The notes under the pieces were generated by a model. The model saw nothing but the letters and a program-made list of their open reading frames with translations, was not told the DNA's origin and searched no databases. From NCBI GenBank assembly GCA_964562455.1, contig CAZLTN010000018.1, positions 1-64,000 of the forward strand: a stretch of 64,000 nt of DNA, given 5' to 3'. This document shows positions 8,323-16,983 of the stretch, in pieces (the stretch's first letter is position 1; every line of letters starts with the position of its first letter). The stretch comes from Ravibacter sp964562455 (GTDB lineage Bacteria > Bacteroidota > Bacteroidia > Cytophagales > Spirosomataceae). A program made the position numbers and the translations under genes.

Positions 8323-8874
8323 ATGCAAATCTTTCAAGTCCCCCCAACACAATTGCCGGATTTTGCCTTCTCTAACCGCATCAACGAAGGCGTGATTGTC
8401 GACCTGGAATACCTCTACAGGTCCCAGGCTTATGTACTCGGCAACCCTGATGACGCACCCGGCCAAACGCTTGGTGGCTTTGCCATTAATTGCACTTCCG
8501 AGTTTCGGTGTCTCAGCTTTATGGATCAGCGGCTTCGAAAAAGTATGCTGGCGTCGGCAGGTATTTCGACTGGCGACCTGGTCGAGATCACCTGTATCTG
8601 GCGGAGCCTCGAACACAAAGGCCTCTTCGCACAGAACAGGGAGTTCTTCTATTGGCAAATGATCAAGCTGGCGGTAGAAAGCGGCAGGCCAATTATCCTG
8701 GGTGCTACCATCCATGAAGGCTACCGGCGCATGCTGGCCCCTGTATTAAACTACGACCTGGGCCATCATCCCATTATTGTCAATGGCAAAGAAACCACCA
8801 TGTGGCTATTGTACGGCCTTGCAAAAGATGCTATTACCAATTTAAATAATGCTTTTGCACCTAAAAAAGCGTAA
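8323..8874 (+). CDS. Orphan 183-residue protein, possibly GNAT-like
   Basis: I do not recognise this family firmly. The sequence has a GG-containing strand pair (QTLGGFAINC, FRCLSFMD), a strand LVEITCIWRS, then a long helix (REFFYWQMIKLAVESGRPIILGATI) and a GYRRMLAPV segment followed by a last strand near HHPIIVNG. This order of strands and helices is reminiscent of the GNAT acyltransferase fold, including autoinducer-synthase-like members, but no acetyl-CoA Q/RxxGxG/A loop is visible, so this is a weak inference. No signal peptide is present, so it is probably cytoplasmic. It stands alone between two strong hairpins (8135-8165 and 8931-8985) and precedes the response regulator at 9056. The ATG at 8323 is the first in-frame start. 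Confidence 0.45.
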   Translation: MQIFQVPPTQLPDFAFSNRINEGVIVDLEYLYRSQAYVLGNPDDAPGQTLGGFAINCTSEFRCLSFMDQRLRKSMLASAGISTGDLVEITCIWRSLEHKGLFAQNREFFYWQMIKLAVESGRPIILGATIHEGYRRMLAPVLNYDLGHHPIIVNGKETTMWLLYGLAKDAITNLNNAFAPKKA

Positions 8875-8930
8875 ATTGCGGACAGTCAATCCTCAACACA
8901 GCTGACGATCTGTCGTAAACGCCATCACCA

Positions 8931-8985
8931 GAACAAGCAGATCATCAGGAAGTTCCGTCAGGATCTCCTGATGATCTGCTTGTTC
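8931..8985 (+). terminator. Perfect 20-bp inverted repeat, probable terminator hairpin
   Basis: The arm at 8931-8950 is perfectly complementary to 8966-8985, with a 15-nt loop at 8951-8965. It begins 57 nt after the stop of the 183-residue orphan and ends 70 nt before the response-regulator ATG. There is no T-run, so it may act as an RNA end stabiliser or Rho-linked stop rather than as a classical intrinsic terminator. Confidence 0.7.
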
Positions 8986-9055
8986 TTCGGTTACTTAGCG
9001 AACTATTCCGAACCTTGGGGGTAAAGCATTTTTAAAACGATCAACGACTCTTTAA

Positions 9056-9703
9056 ATGCATATATTAATTGTTGACGACCACCCCACTATCGCTGCAGGG
9101 CTCAAAACGGCTTTATCTGAATTCGGGAAGGATAGAATAACATCGATAACGACCAAAACGAATCCTGTTGACGCCTTGAATTATATTAAGAACAACCCGA
9201 TAGATGTGCTGGTTACCGATTATGTGTTAAGCAGCACCGACAATGGTCTTGAGCTTTCCGTTAAGATACGGAAGACGCTCCCCGAAGTAAGAGTGATCCT
9301 GCACACTTTCAAAGAAGATGTCGGGCTCCTGAAAGATGCAATCGCATTGAATGTTAACGGGTATATTCTGAAGAGCTATGAGGCGTCCTACGTATGTTCT
9401 GCCGTTTTTAGCGCAACCGATTATTTTAGTCCCGAGCTTACAAAACTATTGGTTGCCTACAACGAGGCGTACGAAGACGAGGACAAACCGATTGACTCTC
9501 TGAAGCTTCTGCACCAGGAAAGAGAGATCATGATTCAAACAGCAAAATTGCAGCTACCTAAAGATATCGCCTCAAATCTGGGCATACAGCTTTCGACTTT
9601 CTATTCCTACAAAAAGAAACTGGCGCAAAAGCTGGGAGTAGACAGTGACGTCGGAATTGCACACTTTGCTTACAAATACGGTTTTGTAAAGCTCAATGAC
9701 TAA
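9056..9703 (+). CDS. NarL/LuxR-type response regulator
   Basis: This 215-residue protein has a receiver domain (about 1-120) with the acidic pair D7/D8, phosphoacceptor D55 in LVTDY, T84 in LHTF and K106 in YILKSY. The C-terminal 65 residues form a LuxR-like helix-turn-helix (HQEREIMIQTA, DIASNLGIQLSTFYSYKKKLAQKLGV), somewhat divergent from the usual LTpREreVL start. It is convergent with the 7TM-DISM histidine kinase, and the two genes overlap by 11 nt at their 3' ends; they are the obvious cognate pair. The most likely target is the envelope operon that starts at 11861, just beyond the kinase gene. Confidence 0.88.
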   Translation: MHILIVDDHPTIAAGLKTALSEFGKDRITSITTKTNPVDALNYIKNNPIDVLVTDYVLSSTDNGLELSVKIRKTLPEVRVILHTFKEDVGLLKDAIALNVNGYILKSYEASYVCSAVFSATDYFSPELTKLLVAYNEAYEDEDKPIDSLKLLHQEREIMIQTAKLQLPKDIASNLGIQLSTFYSYKKKLAQKLGVDSDVGIAHFAYKYGFVKLND

Positions 9704-11528
9704 AAGGCACTTTAAGTAAGACCACGGTTCCTTTTCCGACCTGCAGTATCTCTGCCGTGCCGCCCAATTCAGAAAGCCGCTCGCGGGCCAGCAGCCAACC
9801 TTTGCCGGATGGTGCCGGCCCGTTGGCAAATCCGACACCATTGTCGCTCACGTATACGAGAAAATCGCTGTCTTTTTTCTCAAGACGTATGCTCGCTTCT
9901 GTTGCCCTGGCATGTTTGATAATATTATTGGTTAATTCAGTGCATACCAGGAAAACATACAGCTGTTTTTTCATTGTTAAGTCCCCCTCATGGCCCGACG
10001 GCAAATAATAAAACCTGGTAAGACCGGGCGCGCTTAATCTGATACATAAATTCCTGAGGGACGCATTCAGCCCTTTTTCTTCAAAATCATGCATCATCAT
10101 ATTATGTGAGGCATTTCTGATTTCATTGTAAATGGTCGTCAGCATCTTTTCTGTAAACTGTAAACGGTCATAACCTCCTCCACTCCTATCCGACTGAAGC
10201 AACTGCCTGAAATTAAGCAACGTACTACCAATATTGGTATGCAACTCTTCACCTATACGTCCTCGTTCATTTAGCAAAGTTCTTATTTCGGCTGCCATTA
10301 TTTCGTGTTCCTTTTCCGCAACCAGCCGTCGTTTTTCCATTTTGCTCTTTCTGATGGTTTCCGCAAGACCGATCCCCAACAGGATAAGCTCAAACACAGA
10401 AGTGATATTCAGAATATAATACAAAAAAGAAGACTCCTGCGACAAAGCCCCCTGCCGGTTAAGCGTATGAAGCCAGACTCCCAATGAACCAATCACTACG
10501 GCGCAGAAATAAAAAATGGCAGCCCGGTGCCCTCTTTTCCACCCCCACACAGCAAGCGCCATTGTAGCAGTAAGTATGAAGGTTCCCAGAACGGATAAAA
10601 TTCCGTTGACCGACCAATCAGGTTTCCGGAAAAAACAGGCCATCATAGCAGCAAAACAAATAGCCATTACCGCAAGCCATATATACCTGAAATTGGTAAC
10701 TGTTTTATAGAAATCAAGCACATAGCTATAAAACGAAAAGAACAGGGCGAGGGTTACAGGAAGGAAAAGCACGACGGCGTTTCGTGTCCACCACTCAGAC
10801 CCTTCCCAGATAAATCTGGTCCCGACAAAAAAACCGCGGGAAAAATCATAAAAAAGATAGCTAAGCAAATACAATGAAAGCAGCAGATACCGCCGGTCTC
10901 TTGTAAACACCGCCAGAAGAACATGATAAATCAGGATCGCGAACAATATACCATAATATCCTCCCCACCAGAACCCTGTAATTTGCTGGCTGCCAATTAA
11001 ATCACTTTCGCTTCTCAAAAAAACGGGAAAGGTAGCCTGTCCGACAAGAGACGACAGCCGTCCGTAAACCGTTATTTTCCCGCTCATCGAATCGGGTATA
11101 CTAAACAGATAGTGAGGAGACGATACTTCTGAGCGATGCTTATTCAAATCTCCTCCCGACTTCCTGACGACTCTGCCATCGTCCCTGGCCACAAAATACA
11201 AGTCAATATGACCATAAGCACCGAACGCTATTTCGACATACCATCGCTCCCGTCTTTTCTTATCAGCATCCACGTCAAACCTGATCCAGTAGTCAGATGC
11301 CGTAAAACCCGGATTGGCAACTTCCTGGAGACTCGGCTTAAACCGGTCCGACACTTCAGGCGTCGTAACGTCATTCAGAGTAACATACTCGCCTCGGGTG
11401 TCTTCGAGCAGGTAAATCTTACTTGAAAGATCTACTCCCCCGCTACTAATTAGGTAATTCCCGGCGTTGCATACCAAACTGGTACAAAGCAGTATCAGGA
11501 CGATTTTTTTGATAGGAACAGGCTTCAT
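9693..11528 (-). CDS. 7TM-DISM sensor histidine kinase (HisKA_3 type)
   Basis: The 611-residue product has a signal peptide (about 1-22), a periplasmic beta-rich 7TMR-DISMED2-like domain (about 35-170), seven membrane spans (about 185-395), a coiled linker (395-420) and a kinase core. The phosphoacceptor motif is RIGEELHTNIGS with His430. In the HisKA_3 family the residue after the His is normally Asp or Glu and acts as a base; here it is Thr431, which is unusual. The ATPase domain looks complete: ELTNNIIKHA (531-540), DNGVGF (562-567), GKGWLLARERL and a C-terminal GKGTVVLLKVP. DISM receptors sense small ligands, often carbohydrates. The gene is convergent with the response regulator and divergent from the envelope operon at 11861. 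An exact TAnnTTTG box lies 32 nt upstream. Confidence 0.88.
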   Translation of the reverse strand: MKPVPIKKIVLILLCTSLVCNAGNYLISSGGVDLSSKIYLLEDTRGEYVTLNDVTTPEVSDRFKPSLQEVANPGFTASDYWIRFDVDADKKRRERWYVEIAFGAYGHIDLYFVARDDGRVVRKSGGDLNKHRSEVSSPHYLFSIPDSMSGKITVYGRLSSLVGQATFPVFLRSESDLIGSQQITGFWWGGYYGILFAILIYHVLLAVFTRDRRYLLLSLYLLSYLFYDFSRGFFVGTRFIWEGSEWWTRNAVVLFLPVTLALFFSFYSYVLDFYKTVTNFRYIWLAVMAICFAAMMACFFRKPDWSVNGILSVLGTFILTATMALAVWGWKRGHRAAIFYFCAVVIGSLGVWLHTLNRQGALSQESSFLYYILNITSVFELILLGIGLAETIRKSKMEKRRLVAEKEHEIMAAEIRTLLNERGRIGEELHTNIGSTLLNFRQLLQSDRSGGGYDRLQFTEKMLTTIYNEIRNASHNMMMHDFEEKGLNASLRNLCIRLSAPGLTRFYYLPSGHEGDLTMKKQLYVFLVCTELTNNIIKHARATEASIRLEKKDSDFLVYVSDNGVGFANGPAPSGKGWLLARERLSELGGTAEILQVGKGTVVLLKVPFSH

Positions 11529-11860
11529 AATTTGTCTGAGGGTCTCATGACAACAGATGCAAATTTAGCTATCTATCAAAGTCGAGCACCATAGAAATTC
11601 ACATAAAGTCATAGCTGCCCCATAGAATTTTTCTACGATCCAATCGCCTTTTGTGTACTTTTTACATTGCTTCGACCTGCATCGGGAAGGCAATTTTGCA
11701 AAGACTAATGAGCGTATTTCCTGCTCACGAAGACCGCAATAAAAACAACGCTCATGTCCTTCGAGGATCCGAAAGCCCGCAAGGCTCTACTGGTCCCAAA
11801 GGCGACCATAGCGATTCCGATATTTTCAAATATTTAGTAACCCATAAAGATCACCGTAAA
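11529..11860. other. 332-nt divergent region between kinase and envelope operon
   Basis: It holds the putative kinase -7 box and presumably the promoter of the operon starting at 11861, although I find no exact TAnnTTTG on the plus strand. An open frame runs through part of it in frame with the first operon gene, but its residues look like random sequence ahead of a clear signal peptide, so I treat it as leader DNA. Confidence 0.5.
11560..11567 (-). promoter_or_regulatory. Putative -7 promoter box for the 7TM-DISM kinase
   Basis: The minus strand reads TAAATTTG, an exact TAnnTTTG, 32 nt upstream of the ATG at 11528. A TTTG occurs only 9 nt further upstream, closer than the usual -33 spacing, so only the -7 box is claimed. 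Confidence 0.4.
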
Positions 11861-12451
11861 ATGAAATCAATTACCCTGTTTATCTCAATAATGCTAGCGC
11901 CATTTCTCAGCTACAGTCAGAGCGGAATCATCAAATTTAACCCTGTGCCATTAGCAGGATATGCTCCCACAATCAGTTTGGGATATGAGCATGTTTTATC
12001 TCCAAAAAACAGTATTCAATTCAATGTCGATTACGCTACCGAAACTGATTTTGGTTTTACAAGCACCTGGCTGGGTCTTGGGGCCGAATACAGAATTTAT
12101 AACCTGGTCCCGTCTCTGAATATCGACGAAGGCGGAGCCCCCTCAGGGTTATATGTAGCGCCTACAGCCGGAATCAGGTTTTTCAAAGACGTAGATAAAG
12201 ACGATCCGGACCCCGCCTTTGACGAAAAATACAATTTCGCCAATGTCGGTGCACTGGTTGGCTATCAATGGCTTCCTAAATTCAAAAACGGGAGCAGCCC
12301 CCTGGCCCTGGAAGCGTCAGTAGGACTGTTAGGCGGATTTATGTTAAAGGGCGACCGCTTCGATTATGAAGATTACATGATGTGGCCCCGCTTCAGCGTC
12401 GGGTTCGTGCCAGCTTTCAATATAGGGATCGGCTTTGCATTCGGAAAGTAA
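11861..12451 (+). CDS. Small outer-membrane beta-barrel protein
   Basis: The ATG at 11861 is chosen because it opens a clean signal peptide (MKSITLFISIMLAPFLSYSQ); longer in-frame starts only add unrelated sequence. The mature protein of about 176 residues has alternating hydrophobic and glycine-rich strands (ISLGYEHVLSPKNSIQFNVDY, WLGLGAEYRIY, SGLYVAPTAGIRFF, LGGFMLKG, IGIGFAFGK), the pattern of an 8-stranded OmpW/OmpX-like or DUF3575-like barrel. It is the first gene of the seven-gene envelope operon. Specific function cannot be read from the sequence. Confidence 0.7.
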   Translation: MKSITLFISIMLAPFLSYSQSGIIKFNPVPLAGYAPTISLGYEHVLSPKNSIQFNVDYATETDFGFTSTWLGLGAEYRIYNLVPSLNIDEGGAPSGLYVAPTAGIRFFKDVDKDDPDPAFDEKYNFANVGALVGYQWLPKFKNGSSPLALEASVGLLGGFMLKGDRFDYEDYMMWPRFSVGFVPAFNIGIGFAFGK

Positions 12452-12504
12452 TTTCGGTCATCTCAACCAGTTCATACATTATCCCATTTAACCGCATATC
12501 ACGA

Positions 12505-13398
12505 ATGAGAACGCCCCCGTTTAACCTCCTTTTACGCAGTCTGCTTTTCTATTTTCTATGTTTTACTCATGCTTATGCCCAGGAAACCCAAAAGTCAGAT
12601 TCAATCCATCTGACCGACGGTACGGTCATAAAAGCACTGGTTGAAGAAATTGGAGAAAAAGAAATTCGCTACAAAGCATTTCCTGTAACAGGTGAGTCGG
12701 TTTTATCTGTACCCGTATCTAAAGTTGTCAAAGTTATTTTTTCAAACGGAGACGAAGAATTGTTCACGTCCAAGGGTGCTGTCGAACAGGTAAAATCAAG
12801 CCCTCAAACAGCAAAAGCTGAAACAGCAAGCACTATCGACACTCCTTTACCGGGCACATTGGAACTTCCCAAAAAGCTTTCGGTAGGGGTATATGTCCAA
12901 CCCGATTTCCTGGTAGGGGGCAGTCCATACTGGAAAAGCAACAGGGAAGGTTTCGGGCTTGACAGGAACCTGGGTTTCGGACTGACTTTCGGCTATCGCA
13001 TTTCCCCGAAAATCGGGGTGGCGCTTAGCGCCGGTTACGCTAACTGGACGCTACTCAGAAATTACACGGAAGAAGGACAATTCCTGTACAAAGAAGAAGT
13101 GAATCTTCTCCGGGTACCCGCGCTGATAGGTTTAAGATACTATCTCAGCAACAACATTTACATTATGCCTGAAGCCGGAACCAGCTTCTTAAAAAGCAAA
13201 ACAACCACCACTGAATTCGGAGAACAGGTAGTAGCCGCCGATCAAATTACGTTCCCCGTCTCTTACGGCGCAGCGATAGGCTTCGAGAAAAAAGCCGGAC
13301 CCATTCTTTTGGACCTGAGTGGCAGATACCAGTTTACAGGTCACGAAGACGGGCAATTGGCGTCAGTAAGGCTTGGCATATCATTTCTGGTGAAATAA
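12505..13398 (+). CDS. Outer-membrane barrel protein with N-terminal small beta module
   Basis: The start at 12505 gives a signal peptide (MRTPPFNLLLRSLLFYFLCFTHAYAQ) and a 297-residue product. Residues about 30-85 form a small beta module (DSIHLTDGTVIKALVEEIG, IRYKAF, VSKVVKVIFSNGDEELF). A similar module occurs at the start of the protein encoded at 14492. A low-complexity linker (about 85-120) leads to a barrel-like domain (about 125-297) with strands such as LSVGVYVQPDFLVGG, GFGLTFGYRISPKIGVALSAGY and LDLSGRYQF, ending RLGISFLVK. It lies 53 nt after the first barrel gene and 38 nt before the VWA lipoprotein gene. Confidence 0.68.
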   Translation: MRTPPFNLLLRSLLFYFLCFTHAYAQETQKSDSIHLTDGTVIKALVEEIGEKEIRYKAFPVTGESVLSVPVSKVVKVIFSNGDEELFTSKGAVEQVKSSPQTAKAETASTIDTPLPGTLELPKKLSVGVYVQPDFLVGGSPYWKSNREGFGLDRNLGFGLTFGYRISPKIGVALSAGYANWTLLRNYTEEGQFLYKEEVNLLRVPALIGLRYYLSNNIYIMPEAGTSFLKSKTTTTEFGEQVVAADQITFPVSYGAAIGFEKKAGPILLDLSGRYQFTGHEDGQLASVRLGISFLVK

Positions 13399-13436
13399 CA
13401 CAAGAGAGCATCCTTGTTAATCTAAAAAACGAATCA

Positions 13437-14456
13437 ATGAAAACATTATCAATCTCTTCACTTCTCTATATACTCGGTTTTTCCCTGTTTTTGGGCCTGT
13501 TATCGGGCTGTCGGAAAGAAGTGACCATCGCGCTGCCTATCCCTACGGTAGAAGGTGAGCCTTCAGGCGCTACCATGACCACCAAATCGGTAAAAGTAGA
13601 AGGAAGTAAGGTAGAATTCACAGTCGATCTGTATGTGGTCAACAAAAACGGGCGCTTTGTGACGGGACTGCAAAAAGACAATTTCAGCATTGCCGCTGCG
13701 TCGGGCAGAACCTACCAGATAGAAAAGGTGGAACTATTCGGGCTGTCGCAAATCTCCGGGGGATATTCCGCCCTGATGTTGTTTGACCAATCGGGAAGTA
13801 TAGCGTCAACCGATCCGCGTAACCTTCGTATAGAAGCAGGGAAGACTTTCCTGGATCATTTGGGTTATAATGACAACGCGGCCATTGCAAGTTTTACGGC
13901 TAGCTATCCTTCTAATCAATACCCCAATTACACTAAATTTCACAACGAATTCTCGCGTGATACCACTTATATGAAAGCGGTTTTGGATACCCTGAGCAGA
14001 TACCCGACAGGGGGAACTCCTTTGTATCATTCTGTTAATGCAGCGCTGGATTTTGCCGAATCAAAAGCAAAAAATTCAAACAAAGCTGTAATAGTTTTCA
14101 CTGATGGCGAGGACAACATGGGAGGCAATATCAATGACGTAATCAACTATGCCAAGACAAAAAAACTCCCTTTGTTTACCGTGGGTCTTAGCAGATCTGT
14201 TGACGTAGGGGTTTTGTCGCGCATGGCCAGTGAAACGGGGGGAGCATTTTTCTGGGCTCAGAATGCAAAACAGCTCATCTCGTCGTTCAGTACTTTAGGA
14301 CGGCTCCTGGCAAATAATACCCACCTCTATCGTACCACGTGGTCGGTAGAAAAAAGTTCCGGAGAATGGAAAACCGGTGATACTATAACTGCAACTATCA
14401 AAATTACCCTGCCGTCCGGCGAGATAGTCGACTCTCCATTCTGGATAAAACTCTGA
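13437..14456 (+). CDS. VWA-domain lipoprotein
   Basis: The 339-residue product has a lipoprotein signal peptide with lipobox LLSGC (Cys25). A beta-sandwich-like segment (about 45-105) precedes a von Willebrand A domain (about 108-300). The metal-ion (MIDAS) site is intact: DQSGS (D117, S119, S121), T194 in GGTPLYH and D223 in FTDGED. Such domains bind protein partners through a divalent metal. The operon neighbours are barrels and OmpA-domain proteins, so it probably takes part in an envelope complex, facing either the periplasm or the surface. Confidence 0.88.
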   Translation: MKTLSISSLLYILGFSLFLGLLSGCRKEVTIALPIPTVEGEPSGATMTTKSVKVEGSKVEFTVDLYVVNKNGRFVTGLQKDNFSIAAASGRTYQIEKVELFGLSQISGGYSALMLFDQSGSIASTDPRNLRIEAGKTFLDHLGYNDNAAIASFTASYPSNQYPNYTKFHNEFSRDTTYMKAVLDTLSRYPTGGTPLYHSVNAALDFAESKAKNSNKAVIVFTDGEDNMGGNINDVINYAKTKKLPLFTVGLSRSVDVGVLSRMASETGGAFFWAQNAKQLISSFSTLGRLLANNTHLYRTTWSVEKSSGEWKTGDTITATIKITLPSGEIVDSPFWIKL

Positions 14457-14491
14457 TCGGGCGGAAAGACGGCAATTAAATCCTGAAGAAA

Positions 14492-15652
14492 ATGAAAAAG
14501 ACAATCGCTTTTTTGCTATCTGCCTGCTTTTTACTGCTTTCAGGCACTGCCAAAAGCCAGGAAACCATCTATTTGTTTGACGGCACGAGTCACCCGTTCC
14601 GACTGATAGAAGGCGACGAAAACGTGGTAAAAATGGCAGAAATGAAAGGAAGCAGAACGATCAAACGCTCCCTGCAACGCGAAAGTGTGGCACTTGTATT
14701 CAACAGTAAAGGAGCTTACCTGTTTGTGTCCGAAATGAGTTCCAACCCGGAAGAACTACAAACTCAACTGGAACTTTTCTATGAAATGCCGCCCTATAAA
14801 TCAGGCGATATTCTGATAAAGGCCAATCCATTGCAGGTCATAACAGGTAATATCCAATACGAAAGCCCGCAGGTAATCAACTATCAGACAACTTCAGGGG
14901 GCAGCGGATCAGTAAAAAAAGAGGAGCTTGCCGCCGTTATCAGAAGCGATGGCAGACATGAGCTGATCGCAAGCCCGGAAACTGCAGCGCATATCCTCTC
15001 CGATGCGCTGGCCGAGTTATCCAAACCGGATACTATGCCAACGGAACAGGTTTCCGAACCTGTTCCCGGCTCAAATAACCTTGTTTCAACTCCGGTTGCG
15101 GAAAATACTGCTTCCCGGGAAAGCAGTTACAATAACCCGCAATCAGGTCTCGATGCTGCTACATTAAGCCTGTTCAGGGATAAAGGATTACAAAAAGTAG
15201 AAGAATTTATTCAGTACCTGAACATCATCACCGACAAGGGAATCCCGTCAGGCGAAAAAGACAAAGCCATTGAGCAAACTCTTTCGCTATTCCTGCCTTC
15301 GGCGACGATACAGGTTACTTCAGTGAACCGCCCCGGGATCCGCACCTATAAAATCCGCGACTATCTCGTCCGGCTGAAACTCCTGCCCTACACGTCTACG
15401 GAAATAGCATGGCACGAAGTCAACTACATAAAGGAGCTGACACAGGCCGCGGACGGGGCATACTATGGGTTAATTTCAGGAAGACAAACATTTACCGGAT
15501 ACGGCAAAACCGGCGAGAATGTGGTTTATGACGATATGACTAAAAAGGAAGTAAAGGTGAAACTTCAACAATATAGTAAAAATGTAGAAGGTGCAGGACA
15601 GCTTAACTGGGAAGTACTTCTGGGCAATATAGGCGTATCTGTTGCCCAATGA
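14492..15652 (+). CDS. Exported protein of unknown function, two small beta modules plus C-terminal domain
   Basis: The 386-residue product has a signal peptide (about 1-22). Two short beta modules follow: about 23-80 (ETIYLFDGTSHPFRLIEGDENVVKM, VALVFNSKGAYLF) and about 105-165 (GDILIKANPLQVITGNI, EELAAVIRSDGRHELI). They resemble each other and the module in the protein at 12505. After a Pro/Ser/Thr-rich linker (about 170-215) comes a domain (about 220-386) with FLPSATIQV, YKIRDYLVRLKLLPY, EIAWHEVNYIKEL and YYGLISGRQTF, which may be related to the N-terminal domain of the TPR protein at 16984. I do not recognise the family. Its stop is 3 nt before the next start. Confidence 0.7.
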   Translation: MKKTIAFLLSACFLLLSGTAKSQETIYLFDGTSHPFRLIEGDENVVKMAEMKGSRTIKRSLQRESVALVFNSKGAYLFVSEMSSNPEELQTQLELFYEMPPYKSGDILIKANPLQVITGNIQYESPQVINYQTTSGGSGSVKKEELAAVIRSDGRHELIASPETAAHILSDALAELSKPDTMPTEQVSEPVPGSNNLVSTPVAENTASRESSYNNPQSGLDAATLSLFRDKGLQKVEEFIQYLNIITDKGIPSGEKDKAIEQTLSLFLPSATIQVTSVNRPGIRTYKIRDYLVRLKLLPYTSTEIAWHEVNYIKELTQAADGAYYGLISGRQTFTGYGKTGENVVYDDMTKKEVKVKLQQYSKNVEGAGQLNWEVLLGNIGVSVAQ

Positions 15653-15655
15653 ACC

Positions 15656-16906
15656 ATGAAGCTCTCCTGGATCGTACTGCTGTGGGGATGCCTGACAGGA
15701 GAATATGAGCACACTTATTCGCAATGTTTTCAAATATATGGCGAAATAAAGGATTCGAAAACAAGGGAAACATTGACCGGCGCTGTCATATCGGGCTTTT
15801 CAAACGATGGCGAACTTATAAGCAAAAGTATTTCGCAGGAAGACGGTTTTTACAGATTGGAAAATGCATGTAAAATCGATGTCGTTGTGGTGCGCTTTAA
15901 AGGGTACTATCCTCTTAAAATACCGGTCAGAACTTTAAACGAACCTATGCCCGAAACGACGTTTTATGTCCCCATTGGTCTTAGCCCGGTTCCGGCGCAA
16001 ACACTGGGACAGGCTTATGACCAGCACGCTCAAAAGCATACGGAACTCGGTAAGGACACTTCTTCCGAAGCCCGGTTTAAGCGACGTTTTGAAGTAGTAG
16101 ATGCCGAAACTCAAGCTTTAATTCCTGATGCAGTGATTTGGCTGATAAGCACCCAGACGGGAAAAAGAGAACTTTACGAAACCAGTCAGGGTCACCCGGC
16201 GCTGTTTTCTCAAACAGACATCATCGCGTTGGAAGTAAGCGCACCGGGGTTCGATAACTTCTACGGAAACATTATCATAACCCCCAAAACAGAGCCGTTT
16301 GCTGTTAATACGATTCGCCTGAACCGTCGGTATGCAGTATTGTCAGTCTGGGGAAAAGGATTGGAAACGCTGCAATTGACAGGGCTGGAAACTCCTGCTC
16401 CGCTCACCCGGCAAAACGAGCAATATCAACACATTACTACGTTGCCAGGACGCTATTCCCTGCAATATGCCCCTTCTTCCCGGCACATCGATTCTCTAAG
16501 TTTATCTGAAGGGATCAATCTCATAACGCTGCAGCCTGACAGGCAAAATGAAAGAATCGTTCCTCCCCGGGACTCAATACTGGTATATTTCCTGCAAGGC
16601 GACTATAAACTCTCCAACGGCACTTTGCCTGTGCTTGATTCGCTGGCAGCCTATCTCCTGGCTCACCCGGGGCAGAAAGTAGCAATTACCGGGCATACCG
16701 ACAATATAGGCAATCCAAACCTGAACCAGACACTCTCAGAATTCAGGGCTAAAGTTGTTTACAATTACCTCATAAACAAACGGGTATACCCAAAGCAGAT
16801 TACCTGGACGGGAGCCGGTATCCGGTATCCGGTAAAGCCAAACGATACTGAAGAACACCGAAAATGGAATCGCCGCGTGGTGATCCTGTATACCGGAAAG
16901 TCCTGA
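15656..16906 (+). CDS. OmpA-domain envelope protein with carboxypeptidase-regulatory-like domain
   Basis: This 416-residue exported protein has a signal peptide (about 1-23) and a CarboxypepD_reg-like beta-sandwich (about 26-105; SKTRETLTGAVISGF, DGFYRLENAC). A second beta domain spans about 120-290. The C-terminal OmpA-like peptidoglycan-binding domain (about 300-416) has the hallmark GHTDNIGNPNLNQTLSEFRA and NRRV. This domain anchors proteins to peptidoglycan. It lies 3 nt after the preceding gene and 77 nt before the TPR gene, inside the envelope operon. A bulky central region without known motifs could contact the partner barrels. Confidence 0.85.
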   Translation: MKLSWIVLLWGCLTGEYEHTYSQCFQIYGEIKDSKTRETLTGAVISGFSNDGELISKSISQEDGFYRLENACKIDVVVVRFKGYYPLKIPVRTLNEPMPETTFYVPIGLSPVPAQTLGQAYDQHAQKHTELGKDTSSEARFKRRFEVVDAETQALIPDAVIWLISTQTGKRELYETSQGHPALFSQTDIIALEVSAPGFDNFYGNIIITPKTEPFAVNTIRLNRRYAVLSVWGKGLETLQLTGLETPAPLTRQNEQYQHITTLPGRYSLQYAPSSRHIDSLSLSEGINLITLQPDRQNERIVPPRDSILVYFLQGDYKLSNGTLPVLDSLAAYLLAHPGQKVAITGHTDNIGNPNLNQTLSEFRAKVVYNYLINKRVYPKQITWTGAGIRYPVKPNDTEEHRKWNRRVVILYTGKS

Positions 16907-16983
16907 ACAGTCCGGAGTTCCTGGCAGGCACACTCCCTTTTCCAACACAAAAAATAAGTTAAACTATTAAATGCCATAGATTT

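Noticed and set aside
11651..11860. N-terminal extension of the first barrel protein of the envelope operon
   Set aside because: The residues look random and precede a perfect signal peptide that starts at 11861.
12382..12504. Earlier start for the second barrel protein, overlapping the first gene
   Set aside because: It would bury the signal peptide starting at 12505 behind 41 residues read out of the previous gene in another frame.
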